NCBI GenBank assembly: GCA_030765455.1
Contig: JAVCCM010000103.1
Coordinates: 1 to 64,000 of the forward strand
Length of the DNA stretch: 64,000 nucleotides
Origin: Candidatus Electryonea clarkiae
GTDB lineage: Bacteria > Electryoneota > Electryoneia > Electryoneales > Electryoneaceae
Direction of reading: 5' to 3'
How positions within the stretch are numbered: the stretch's first letter is position 1; each line of letters starts with the position of its first letter. This document shows, in pieces, positions 33,920 through 42,578 of the stretch. The notes beneath the pieces are model-generated. The model had not been told where the DNA came from. It worked only from the letters and a program-made list of their open reading frames with translations, and did not search any database. Both the position numbers and the translations under genes were made by a program.

Positions 33920-34036
33920 CTATTATCTCGAACCTGAATTCGGGCGCTTGTGTGTTATAGGAACTCTTATTACCTTCTCAAATCAGACAAAGTTTATTTC
34001 TATTAATAATTTGTATTTCATGGGGAGATAATCAAA

Positions 34037-36880
34037 ATGAGTTCCTCCAAGAAACATCCACTGGTTTTTGTCAGTTATTCACACAAGGACAATGACTTCA
34101 AAAATGACTTAACGACTTTCCTGAGTGCTTTTGAACTTCATGATAATCTTGAGTATTGGATTGATGATCGGTTAAGAACCGGTGATGATTGGAAGGAGAA
34201 AATCGAGACTGCGATGGCGGAAGGTGTGGTAGCCGTTGTAATGCTATCTATCCATTTCCTCACGTCAAAATTTATCATGGAGGAGGAATGGCCCTACCTT
34301 CTGGGTCAGCACAAAAAGGGAAAGCTTCAATTATATCCCATAATGGTTAGCCCTTGCCCCAATGTCATAAAAGAACTCGGGAGACTCCAGTATATACCCA
34401 GCGGAAGCAATCTTAAGAAAATCAAAGCGGAAAAAGGGGACGGATACGATAAAATATTGACTGAAATATCTGGAGAAATCAACAATATTTATAAGAAAAT
34501 GGTCTCTGGTGACTATGATATCCAAGCACAGACCACTCATAAGACTGTGTCAACTTCAGGACTAGAAACCACTCCCGCGATATCAACGCACAGGTTGCCA
34601 ACAACAGATCGGAAGGTGTTCGGACGGGATAGCGTTTTAGATCAGCTTGATAATTACTGGAACAGTGGAACTCACACTGTTGCTACTGTTATCGCACCGG
34701 GAGGTGTGGGGAAGTCGGCACTGGTTAACTGTTGGCTGAACCGTCTCCATGAACGCGGTTACCGGGGGATGGATGGAATATATGGCTGGTCTTTCTACAG
34801 CCAGGGAGTGCGTGAGGAGCAGCATGCCGCCAACTCTGAAGCGTTCCAGATTGATTTTGCCAAATGGCTGGGTGTGGAATTCCCTGAAGGCGCGGACGCT
34901 TATAAAAAAGCCGAATTGCTGGCGGATAAGGTACAGAAACGGAAAATGCTGCTGATTCTCGACGGACTAGAGCCGCTCCAAAATTTGCAGGGAGAACTAC
35001 GGGATAAATCGCTGGCAGTTTTCCTGAAAATGTTGGCAAGCGAAAACAGCGGAGTTTGCCTTATCACCTCCCGAGTTCATTTAGCTGACCTGAAAAGTAT
35101 CGAAGACAAATTTATTGGCCGACTTGACCTGGAGGCTCTCTCGATTCCAGACGGTGTGGAGCTGCTAAAGCATTTGGGAGTAAAAGGGCTGGACCGAGAA
35201 CTTGAAGATGTGATCAAACGATTCGGTGGTCATGCCTTGTCCCTGAACTTGCTGGGATCGTTGCTCTTTGAACGGTACGGTGGGGATGTCCGTCACGCTG
35301 GCGAGATAAAACTATTGCCACGAGATCCAAAAGACAAGGATGATAGCCGCTGTCACGCGTTCACTGTAGTAAAAGCTTATGTGGACTGGTTCGGAGTGGA
35401 TGACTCCCGGACAGAGGCGCTCCTTCTGCTTGGTTTGTTTGACCGTCCTGCTGAAGCGCAGGCTATTGCGAAAATCAGGAAAGCTCCGGCGATTAAAGGG
35501 ATGACCGAACACATCAATTCTGAGGCGATGTCCAGTGAGGAATGGAACAGCATTCTGGCACGGTTGAGACGCGCGGGTCTGCTCTTGCCTGGGGACAGGA
35601 ACCATCCCGGCGCGCTGGACGCTCACCCACTGGTGCGGGAGTATTTCGACGACTGGCTTCAGAATGAGAACAAAACCGCCTGGCAGGAAGGTCACCGCAG
35701 ACTATATAAGTATTACCAGTCTGTGCCGGAGAAAGATTTACCCGATACGATTGAAGAGATGCAGCCTCTTTATGCTGCTGTAGTTCACGGCTGTCGCGCC
35801 GGGGAATATCAGGAAGCGCTGGATGAGGTGTACTTTCGGCGTATTAAACGGAAAAGTGTAGCTTATAATGTAAAAAAACTTGGCGCATTCGGATCTGATT
35901 TGACTATGTTGGCTGGTTTTTTTACTGAATCGTGGACAGAGATTGCCGGTGACTTATCGCTTAGCGATCAGGGATATATTCTAAATCAAACATCCTTTGC
36001 TTTGCGTGCTCTTGGTCGTTTGGGTGAGTCACAGCCACCAATTGAAGCGGCTTTAGTGATAGCAGTAAAGAACAAAAATTGGGCAAATGCTTCAAGATCA
36101 GCAAGCACATTGAGCGAAATGTATTTGGCTAATGGCAAGATCTCAAGCGCGGTGGATTTTGCGGAAGAGGCGGTTAAGCACACAGAAGAGGCAAAGGATG
36201 AATTTCAAGTTTATGCAATGATGACAACGTTAGCTGATGCGCTGCATCAAGCTGGGGAGGTTGAAAAAGCACTTGATTTGTTCGAAGAAGCAGAAGAGTT
36301 GCAGAAGAAACATCAACCACAGTTCAAGTACTTATATTCCTTGCAGGGATATCAATACTGCGACCTGATATTGTCCACTGGGAATGTTGATGAGGTGAGG
36401 AGACGTTTTGAAGAATCACTTGAGATTTCTAAAAGGAACGACTGGTTGCTCGATATTGGTTTTGCCCATCTTGTAGAGGGACGCGCGTTATCAGTAAGGA
36501 CTGAAGAATCCGGAAATGGGTGGGCGAAAGCCTCTGAACATCTGGATGAGGCACTCGTTTATTTGCGAAAAAGTGGAATGTATAACTTCATCCCACTCGG
36601 TTTGATTGCCCGGGCGGAGATGTTAAGGTTGCGTTGTCAGGAAGGGGATGCTGATCGAGCTTGGGTTGATCTCGAAGAAGCGCTTGAGATGACCAGACGT
36701 AGTGAACTCAAGCTTTTCCTCGCCGATTCCCTGCTCGAAGCCACACGCCTGCACCTGAAGCAGGAGAATATCACTGAAGCAGAAAAAACCTTCACCGAAG
36801 CCGCAAAGATGGTCTCCGATATGGGGTATCACAGACGTGACAAAGAGGTTGAAAAGCTCAGAAAACAATTAGGACTCTGA
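34037..36880 (+). CDS. TIR-STAND-TPR protein (NLR-like, candidate antiphage defence)
   Basis: The 947-residue cytoplasmic protein has three parts. An N-terminal TIR domain (about 1-150) starts LVFVSYSHKDNDF and continues with WIDDRLRTGDDWKEKIETAM and a MEEEWPYLL segment carrying candidate catalytic glutamates. A STAND NTPase follows (about 195-560), with Walker A APGGVGKSA (Lys226), Walker B LLILDGLEPLQ (Asp309) and a winged-helix-like end. Helical TPR repeats form the C-terminus (about 590-940). Bacterial TIR-STAND proteins typically sense phage proteins and consume NAD+ to abort infection. That role is inferred from architecture and from the repeat-bounded setting. Confidence 0.93.
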   Translation: MSSSKKHPLVFVSYSHKDNDFKNDLTTFLSAFELHDNLEYWIDDRLRTGDDWKEKIETAMAEGVVAVVMLSIHFLTSKFIMEEEWPYLLGQHKKGKLQLYPIMVSPCPNVIKELGRLQYIPSGSNLKKIKAEKGDGYDKILTEISGEINNIYKKMVSGDYDIQAQTTHKTVSTSGLETTPAISTHRLPTTDRKVFGRDSVLDQLDNYWNSGTHTVATVIAPGGVGKSALVNCWLNRLHERGYRGMDGIYGWSFYSQGVREEQHAANSEAFQIDFAKWLGVEFPEGADAYKKAELLADKVQKRKMLLILDGLEPLQNLQGELRDKSLAVFLKMLASENSGVCLITSRVHLADLKSIEDKFIGRLDLEALSIPDGVELLKHLGVKGLDRELEDVIKRFGGHALSLNLLGSLLFERYGGDVRHAGEIKLLPRDPKDKDDSRCHAFTVVKAYVDWFGVDDSRTEALLLLGLFDRPAEAQAIAKIRKAPAIKGMTEHINSEAMSSEEWNSILARLRRAGLLLPGDRNHPGALDAHPLVREYFDDWLQNENKTAWQEGHRRLYKYYQSVPEKDLPDTIEEMQPLYAAVVHGCRAGEYQEALDEVYFRRIKRKSVAYNVKKLGAFGSDLTMLAGFFTESWTEIAGDLSLSDQGYILNQTSFALRALGRLGESQPPIEAALVIAVKNKNWANASRSASTLSEMYLANGKISSAVDFAEEAVKHTEEAKDEFQVYAMMTTLADALHQAGEVEKALDLFEEAEELQKKHQPQFKYLYSLQGYQYCDLILSTGNVDEVRRRFEESLEISKRNDWLLDIGFAHLVEGRALSVRTEESGNGWAKASEHLDEALVYLRKSGMYNFIPLGLIARAEMLRLRCQEGDADRAWVDLEEALEMTRRSELKLFLADSLLEATRLHLKQENITEAEKTFTEAAKMVSDMGYHRRDKEVEKLRKQLGL

Positions 36881-37047
36881 AATGAGTAAATATGGAGACA
36901 GCAAATTAATTTAGCTGTAGGCACGGGTCTCCGAACCGGGCATTTCTCTAACATCCAGAATTGGGATAGAAGATGGATTATGAAAAGATAGATTGCTTCT
37001 ACTGCCTTTTCTGAAACGGTTGGAGTCTTCTAATATAAATTCTAACA

Positions 37048-37124
37048 AAGGTGGGGCGGGCGTCCCTGCCCGCCGATTCTTATCGGGCTTGAACCCCGGC
37101 GGGCAGGGACGCCCGCCCCACCTT
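37048..37124. repeat. Perfect 28-bp inverted repeat, 21-base loop
   Basis: The arms run 37048-37075 (starting AAGGTGGGGCGGGCGTCCCT) and 37097-37124 and are exact complements. The GC-rich arms contrast with the AT-rich surroundings. Similar GGGCGTCCCTGCCCGCC elements are scattered in other genomes. It sits in the 542-base gap 36881-37422 between TIR-STAND and HD-GYP genes. That gap has no gene; a short plus-strand frame over the arms is an artefact of the repeat. It may act as a bidirectional terminator or a MITE-like repeat. Confidence 0.85.
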
Positions 37125-37422
37125 AATCTAAACGAGTTAACCGGAGTGTTTGGATTACCGGGATATTTTGTGTAATTTACAGTTTCAGAGACTAATCCCA
37201 CCTGACATTAGTACCTGGGCGATTTACTTCGTTTACAGGCATACTGACGATACTGGAAGATCAGGACCGGGGATATTTTTCTGGGGTGAAAAAATAAAAT
37301 TTCAGTTGAATAAAGTTAAAAAACTATTAGTATTATGTTGACTGGATCATTACATTCTGCAAAATTAATGTTTCAATTTTAACGTCCACGATTTTAATAT
37401 ATAAGGCTACTGACAGAAACGT

Positions 37423-38610
37423 ATGCGCCCGATTCCAATCACTGAATTAAGCCCTGGTCAGGTGCTGGGGACACCGATCTTCAACGAAAAAGGCGAGTTG
37501 ATGCTGGTTTCCGGATTCTGCATGACGGAGCAGGTGATCAATTCGATGAAGAGACGCGGTATCCATAGTGTGTATATCGCTGAAGATCTCGCCACCGAGA
37601 TGAAAAATATCACCCAGGAGAAGATGATCAGCGAAGAGCTTGGAGACGAGGTGTCCGCAGCTTTTGAAAAAAGCCAGCAGCGACTCCAGAACGATCTCAG
37701 GCTGGATGGCCTTAAACCGGACGCAATATCGGACAGGATCGAAGAGCTTGCCAAGTCATCTCCACTACTGAATGTAAAAGCAATTCAGAAAAGAGTTATG
37801 GCGATTATAGCAGAGATTGTGGATAAAAATATCACCATGTTCGCAGCCTATCCCTCGAAATCAGCCAGAAAGGAAGAACATAAACACGCTATCGATGTGA
37901 CTTTGCTCAGCCTCCTTATCGCCCATCATTTCAAATACGTGACAAAAGACTTCCGTACGCTGGGGACCTCCGCATTGCTTCACGACATAGGCAAAAGCGC
38001 TTTGATCGACCTCCTCAACCGTCCCCTGGAAGATTTAAGTTCCGAAGAAAGAGCTGTCGAAATGCAGCATCCTGCATTTTCAATGCAGATTTTGCAAGAA
38101 AGTGAAACTTTCACTTTCGTCGAGCAGATCACAATTCATCAGCATCATGAAGAGGCAGACGGCTCAGGATACCCCCAGGGTCTGAAAAGTTCCGGGGCAT
38201 CGCCAAACCCCGCTCAAACCTATAATAAAAAATATATTCATTACAACGCTGAAATCCTGGCAGTCGCCAATACTTACGATAATCTTCTAAATGGTTCGCT
38301 TCTGGGAAAACGTCATACTCCGGAAGAAGCGCTGGTTAAAATTATCAATCAACAAGCCGGTCATTGGAACGAATATGTTGTCAAGGCGCTGGTCAGCACT
38401 ATACAGTGTTATCCGCGCGGTGCCTGTGTCAGAATCGTTAAAACCGCATCGGAAAGATATGACGGTTATAAGGGTGTAGTTGTAAAAAGCAATACGAATA
38501 ACCCGTCCAAACCTACAGTTTGCCTTACGCATAATTCCCTTGGCAACGAGATCAAACCATTCATTATTGATTTCGGCGATGAAAAAGAAATGGAACTTGA
38601 ACTGCATTAA
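37423..38610 (+). CDS. HD-GYP domain protein, probable cyclic-di-GMP phosphodiesterase
   Basis: The 395-residue cytoplasmic protein has an N-terminal region like DUF3391 (LSPGQVLGTPIFNEKGELML and on) and then an HD-GYP domain. The metal-binding His187-Asp188 lie in LLHDIGKSAL. HHEEADGSGYPQGL (His241 to Pro251) matches the diagnostic HHE-x2-DG-x-GYP signature. Such enzymes hydrolyse cyclic di-GMP, or in some lineages cGAMP. It lies downstream of the TIR-STAND gene inside the direct-repeat-bounded segment, across a 542-base gap with a large hairpin, so it is probably transcribed separately. A housekeeping role is as likely as a cargo role. Confidence 0.93.
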   Translation: MRPIPITELSPGQVLGTPIFNEKGELMLVSGFCMTEQVINSMKRRGIHSVYIAEDLATEMKNITQEKMISEELGDEVSAAFEKSQQRLQNDLRLDGLKPDAISDRIEELAKSSPLLNVKAIQKRVMAIIAEIVDKNITMFAAYPSKSARKEEHKHAIDVTLLSLLIAHHFKYVTKDFRTLGTSALLHDIGKSALIDLLNRPLEDLSSEERAVEMQHPAFSMQILQESETFTFVEQITIHQHHEEADGSGYPQGLKSSGASPNPAQTYNKKYIHYNAEILAVANTYDNLLNGSLLGKRHTPEEALVKIINQQAGHWNEYVVKALVSTIQCYPRGACVRIVKTASERYDGYKGVVVKSNTNNPSKPTVCLTHNSLGNEIKPFIIDFGDEKEMELELH

Positions 38611-38645
38611 TTGTTCAACTCTTATCGCTGCCATAGTTTAGGGGT

Positions 38646-38843
38646 AATTTAGGGGGACAGTTTATCTGTTATTGTCTTGGTTAGCGCTGTATTTTATGAA
38701 CAACTGCTAAAGAGTATGAATTTATACCCGAATATATCGAATCAGAAAATCTTTGAAAAAAAGTTGATAAGGGGTGTCGGATCGGCAACAAGACTGCAGA
38801 ACCATGCCGCCAGGAATGCAGCATAATTTCCTATCGCATAACC
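38646..38843. repeat. 198-bp direct repeat, right copy
   Basis: This copy runs from AATTTAGGGGGACAG, the inverted ACTGTCCC-family repeat, across the 3' flank and into the last 34 codons of the DUF819 gene. It matches 33616-33813 with about 25 differences by eye. No other gene lies in the 131-base gap 38611-38741. Confidence 0.85.
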
Positions 38844-39947
38844 AATTAAAGCCATAAGGATACTCACCGGAACCAGCCGTTCATCATGGAAAGCAGCAAC
38901 AATTGGAGCGCTGGCGGCTCCGCCGATATTTGCCGCACTGGCGATTGCTGCTGTATGAACATCAATTTTAAATAACCGGGCGGCAAAAAGGATAAAAGCG
39001 CCGTGAATGAAAATCCAGATATATGCACCGGCAATAAATGGAACAGCTTGCCCTAAACCCACAAGCTCAGTCTTGGCGCCCATCCGCGCAACGAAAAGAT
39101 ATACCAGCGCCATTGCCAGTTCATGACTGCCGGGGATTTTGCGAGCTGGTGAAAATGAGAGGATCAATCCAATTGTCGTCACAATAAGAATTTTATATGT
39201 ACCGGTACTGAGGATTGGTTTGATTTCAGGAATCAACTCTGCGATTCTTCCGGCAAGGAAAGCACCGCCCAGGGCAATAGCAAAAAGATAAAGAACATGC
39301 CTCATTGCCGGTTTGCCTTTATCCGTAATAAGACCGTCTGCAGCGGCTTTCATCTTTGTCAGGTGATCTTCCGAAACACCTGTAAAACGGTGGAATCTGC
39401 GAGCCATGTTTTTCGATTGCAGCAGGATAGGCAGCCAGACGAGATATACTACATTATCAGCGATTACTGCTAATCCGAAATCTGATCCCGAGGTCCCCAA
39501 TCCTTCCGAAACAGCCGCCATGTTGCCGGTGCCGCCAATCCATGATCCCGCCAATGCACCGAATCCTTTCCATGCATCCGGACCAAGCCAGCCATTTACT
39601 ACAGCAAACCCAATCGGCGCACCCACAACGACTCCAAGCGTGCCGATCAGCATAACAAAAACGCCTTTTCCCATAACACGTACTGCCGCCCTGACATCCA
39701 CATCTAATAATAAAAGAATGAGGAATACGGGAAGCAGGTTAGCGCCCATCCAATCGTAAGTGGTGGACTTAACAGGGATTAACCCGGTATTGGAAAAAGC
39801 AACTGGCAGGACATAAATAAATAGGAGCGGCGGGATGAAATTGAACAGCTTCCACCCGGTGCGTTTCTCGAGATAAAACCATATTGCGGCATTCGCGGCA
39901 AGAACGAAGAGGATACCGACCGAGTTATTGATTAATGATTCAGGCAT
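38742..39947 (-). CDS. DUF819 family integral membrane protein
   Basis: The 401-residue protein has about ten to eleven membrane segments. Motifs recalled from DUF819 (YjcL-like) proteins are present: SWIGGTGNMAAVSEGLGTS, then AVIADNVVYLVWLPILL, and near the end AIASAANIGGAASAPIVAA. Repeated GG/GT elements halfway through each half suggest an inverted-repeat transporter fold like sodium symporters. Substrate unknown. It is intact, and its 3' end is duplicated at 33616-33816. No neighbour is convincingly linked to it. Confidence 0.9.
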   Translation of the reverse strand: MPESLINNSVGILFVLAANAAIWFYLEKRTGWKLFNFIPPLLFIYVLPVAFSNTGLIPVKSTTYDWMGANLLPVFLILLLLDVDVRAAVRVMGKGVFVMLIGTLGVVVGAPIGFAVVNGWLGPDAWKGFGALAGSWIGGTGNMAAVSEGLGTSGSDFGLAVIADNVVYLVWLPILLQSKNMARRFHRFTGVSEDHLTKMKAAADGLITDKGKPAMRHVLYLFAIALGGAFLAGRIAELIPEIKPILSTGTYKILIVTTIGLILSFSPARKIPGSHELAMALVYLFVARMGAKTELVGLGQAVPFIAGAYIWIFIHGAFILFAARLFKIDVHTAAIASAANIGGAASAPIVAAFHDERLVPVSILMALIGYAIGNYAAFLAAWFCSLVADPTPLINFFSKIF

Positions 39948-40179
39948 ATATTTGACAGGTTCACTTAATTTCTGGTGAAGTTACGTAAGAAATAACAGGA
40001 CTACATAGAAAATCTGTCATTTAAGCATGGATGCGGAGTGGGTTATTAAATCGCAAATCGTAATTTGAATGCATCTTGTGTTGTACTTTCACCTATAAGA
40101 AGATTGATTTGCGGATAGTCTGAATTGTGTTTACTTTATACTGTTATCTTTGCTCATTTGAATTCCAAAGGAGGGAACG

Positions 40180-42315
40180 ATGAAGAATCTATTTCTAAGC
40201 ATGTTGACATTTCTGATTTCTATAACATTGATTGCATCAGAAACGAACACTCCAAAATATCCCGAATACAAGAAAAATCCTATTGATCGAAGTTCAGAAT
40301 CCGAGCTTGACGAAACAGTCAACATCTGGCCTGATTTGGAGCAGTACTGGACTGGATCAATCCGGTTCCAACTTGAGAACACATATACCTTTTTCGGTAC
40401 TGATATTATAGCCGGTGGGAATATGATAGGGCAACGATACCGGGGATTTGCGCGTTTTGATCTTTCCGACATTCCCGATGGAGTGACAATTCAGGAAATT
40501 GAGCTGACCGCATATACATCCGAAGCAACTGAAGATAATAATCATGCTCTCGTTATAACTGAGCTGCCCGGTTTCCCTGAAAATCCTGATAATGATGACG
40601 CATCGGATGTATGGGATTCAATGGACAACTGGTATATTGAAGACGATTGGGATGCTATGCATGAGCAGGGAAATCACTCAATCGACCTGAACGAAGATGC
40701 AATCGAAGATCTCCAGGCGGCGCTGGATAATGGCGATGATTGGTGGGGCATCGGGTTTATGGAGGACGGTGACAACAATACCCTCGGTGTTTTGGCCGGT
40801 TACACCTCCCGCAGCCTCCCTCATTGTGAAGTAACATACACAGAGGGTGCGGGTATGCCTGCTCCTTCTGATGTTATCGCTGAATATCAATTGCCGGATC
40901 AAATGGTTATCGAATGGACAGATAATTCAGAAGAAGAGACACAATTTACCATTGAAATGCAATATAAAGAAGATGAGGATGACGATTGGGGTGACTGGGA
41001 AGAAGAAGGTACAGTTGAAGAAGATGTCACAACTTATGAGCATGAATTGCTCGAGGACGGATATTACCAATATCGTGTCATGGCTGAGAACGAGGAAACT
41101 AACTCAAGATGGATTGAGTCCAATGAAGTACAAGTAATTCTTCCGCCTGATGCACCTTCCAATGTGACTGCTGAATTTAATCCACCTGATGAAATTGAGA
41201 TATCATGGGTTGATGAAGCTTTCAACGAAGCTGCATACCTGGTTGGAGTGCGCCATCGTCCGATTGATGGTGATTGGGGAGAATGGGAAACAGTCGAAGA
41301 TTCATTACCCAGGAATTCAGAATCATCCGAATACACTCCCGAATCAGCCGGAGATTATATATTTCGTGTAGCCTCATTTAATGTTACCGATACTTCCGAC
41401 TGGATGGAATCAAATGAGGTTTTTGTAACACCTTTCCCCGAGACTCCTTCCGGTTTTATCGCTGATTTTAATGCTGAGAACAGCTCAATAATAATGTATT
41501 GGATAGACAATTCTGATTTTGAAAATGGTTTTCGTTTGGAATGGAAGTCGCAGGAGGGGCAAGGCAGGTGGAGCGAATGGGATGAACTGACATTTACCGA
41601 ACCGAATGTCACTGATTATGAAGACACAGATGTCCGCAGGGAAGCTTGGTATCAATACCGGATTCGAGCGGAGAATGAGATCGGTGAATCTGATTGGGTG
41701 GAATCGGACGAAGTATTTATCCTATCTGTTCCGGATGCGCCTTCTGACTTTCTCGTTGAATTCAATCCTGACAATGGAACGGTAACGCTGAGCTGGTTAG
41801 ATAATTCCGATTATGAATCAAATTTTCGATTAGCGAGAAGATCACATTCGGGCGACAATGAGTGGGATGAGTGGAGTGATTTGATTTTACTTGAAGAAGA
41901 CGTCACTGAATACACTGATACCGAGTTTGATTTTGAACGATACTATCAATACAGAATTCGCTCAGCAAATGAGGTCGGCGAGTCAGGATGGGTTGAATCA
42001 GAGGAGATATTTGTAACTGGCGTGTTCAATGATAATCCGAGCGCGATACCTATAGTGACAAAATTAACCGGCAGCTATCCCAATCCATTTAACAGCAGAA
42101 CTACAATCAATTATCAGCTCCATCAAGCAGGAACTGTTTCTATCAGGTTGTTCGATATCCAGGGAAGACTGGTACGTGAACTCGTCAGGGGCAGTTACTC
42201 GTCAGGATATTATTCAGAATCATTTGATTTTTATTCACTCCCCAGCGGCATATATTTCGTTAGAATGAATCATCAAGAGGCAAACGATATTCTGAAAATC
42301 ATGATTATTAAATAG
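40180..42315 (+). CDS. T9SS-secreted protein with DNRLRE-like domain and four FnIII domains
   Basis: The 711-residue exported protein has a signal peptide (about 1-20, TLIASE). Residues 45-225 resemble DNRLRE/CBM96-type surface domains (RYRGFARFDLSDIPDG, IELTAYTSEATEDNN, GVLAGYTSRS). Four fibronectin type III modules of about 95 residues follow, each opening with a P-x-x-P-S/T stretch and an I-x-W-x-DNS core (FTIEMQYK, YLVGVRHR, FRLEWKS, FRLARRS). The last 79 residues, from YPNPFNSRT, are a type A T9SS sorting domain. It is probably a surface adhesin or binding protein. A hairpin terminator lies about 56 bases past the stop. Confidence 0.92.
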   Translation: MKNLFLSMLTFLISITLIASETNTPKYPEYKKNPIDRSSESELDETVNIWPDLEQYWTGSIRFQLENTYTFFGTDIIAGGNMIGQRYRGFARFDLSDIPDGVTIQEIELTAYTSEATEDNNHALVITELPGFPENPDNDDASDVWDSMDNWYIEDDWDAMHEQGNHSIDLNEDAIEDLQAALDNGDDWWGIGFMEDGDNNTLGVLAGYTSRSLPHCEVTYTEGAGMPAPSDVIAEYQLPDQMVIEWTDNSEEETQFTIEMQYKEDEDDDWGDWEEEGTVEEDVTTYEHELLEDGYYQYRVMAENEETNSRWIESNEVQVILPPDAPSNVTAEFNPPDEIEISWVDEAFNEAAYLVGVRHRPIDGDWGEWETVEDSLPRNSESSEYTPESAGDYIFRVASFNVTDTSDWMESNEVFVTPFPETPSGFIADFNAENSSIIMYWIDNSDFENGFRLEWKSQEGQGRWSEWDELTFTEPNVTDYEDTDVRREAWYQYRIRAENEIGESDWVESDEVFILSVPDAPSDFLVEFNPDNGTVTLSWLDNSDYESNFRLARRSHSGDNEWDEWSDLILLEEDVTEYTDTEFDFERYYQYRIRSANEVGESGWVESEEIFVTGVFNDNPSAIPIVTKLTGSYPNPFNSRTTINYQLHQAGTVSIRLFDIQGRLVRELVRGSYSSGYYSESFDFYSLPSGIYFVRMNHQEANDILKIMIIK

Positions 42316-42370
42316 CAACCGCCATGCTGCTCCGGGGTTGAAAAGTTGTTTTCTGAAAAACTTATGTTGA

Positions 42371-42404
42371 GGAAGGGTCATGATAGCCATATCATGATTT
42401 TTCC
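42371..42404 (+). terminator. Probable terminator after the FnIII protein
   Basis: A 15-bp stem with three G-U pairs, GGAAGGGTCATGATA paired with TATCATGATTTTTCC, closes a GCCA loop. The T run is within the descending arm, so termination is plausible but not textbook. Confidence 0.55.
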
Positions 42405-42578
42405 TTGACTTGCCCAAACCGCGTAAGGTATATTTCACACCTCTTACAGACTTCAATGTCATGTATCATATTGTTAATAAATAAATAATCATTTATCAGT
42501 CACTTGTCTGTAATATTGGGTATATTGCAGATCTGAATGCTTTACCTTCTGCCATTACCAAATATTGGAGTAAACCGG

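Larger units (their letters stand above)
33616..38843. mobile_element. Candidate island bounded by 198-bp direct repeats carrying a gene 3' end
   Basis: The segments 33616-33813 and 38646-38843 are direct repeats of similar length, about 87% identical by eye. Each contains about 95 bases of downstream flank plus the last 34 codons of a DUF819 gene. The full gene is on the right side and a fragment on the left, the arrangement seen when an element inserts at a gene 3' end and brings a replacement end. Between them lie the TIR-STAND and HD-GYP genes. No integrase or transposase is visible, so movement would need enzymes in trans, or the unit arose by recombination. Confidence 0.5.

Noticed and set aside
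36993..37175. A 60-residue plus-strand frame over the GC-rich inverted repeat
   Set aside because: Its middle is encoded entirely by the inverted repeat arms (PGGQGRPPH-like), a common artefact of such repeats.
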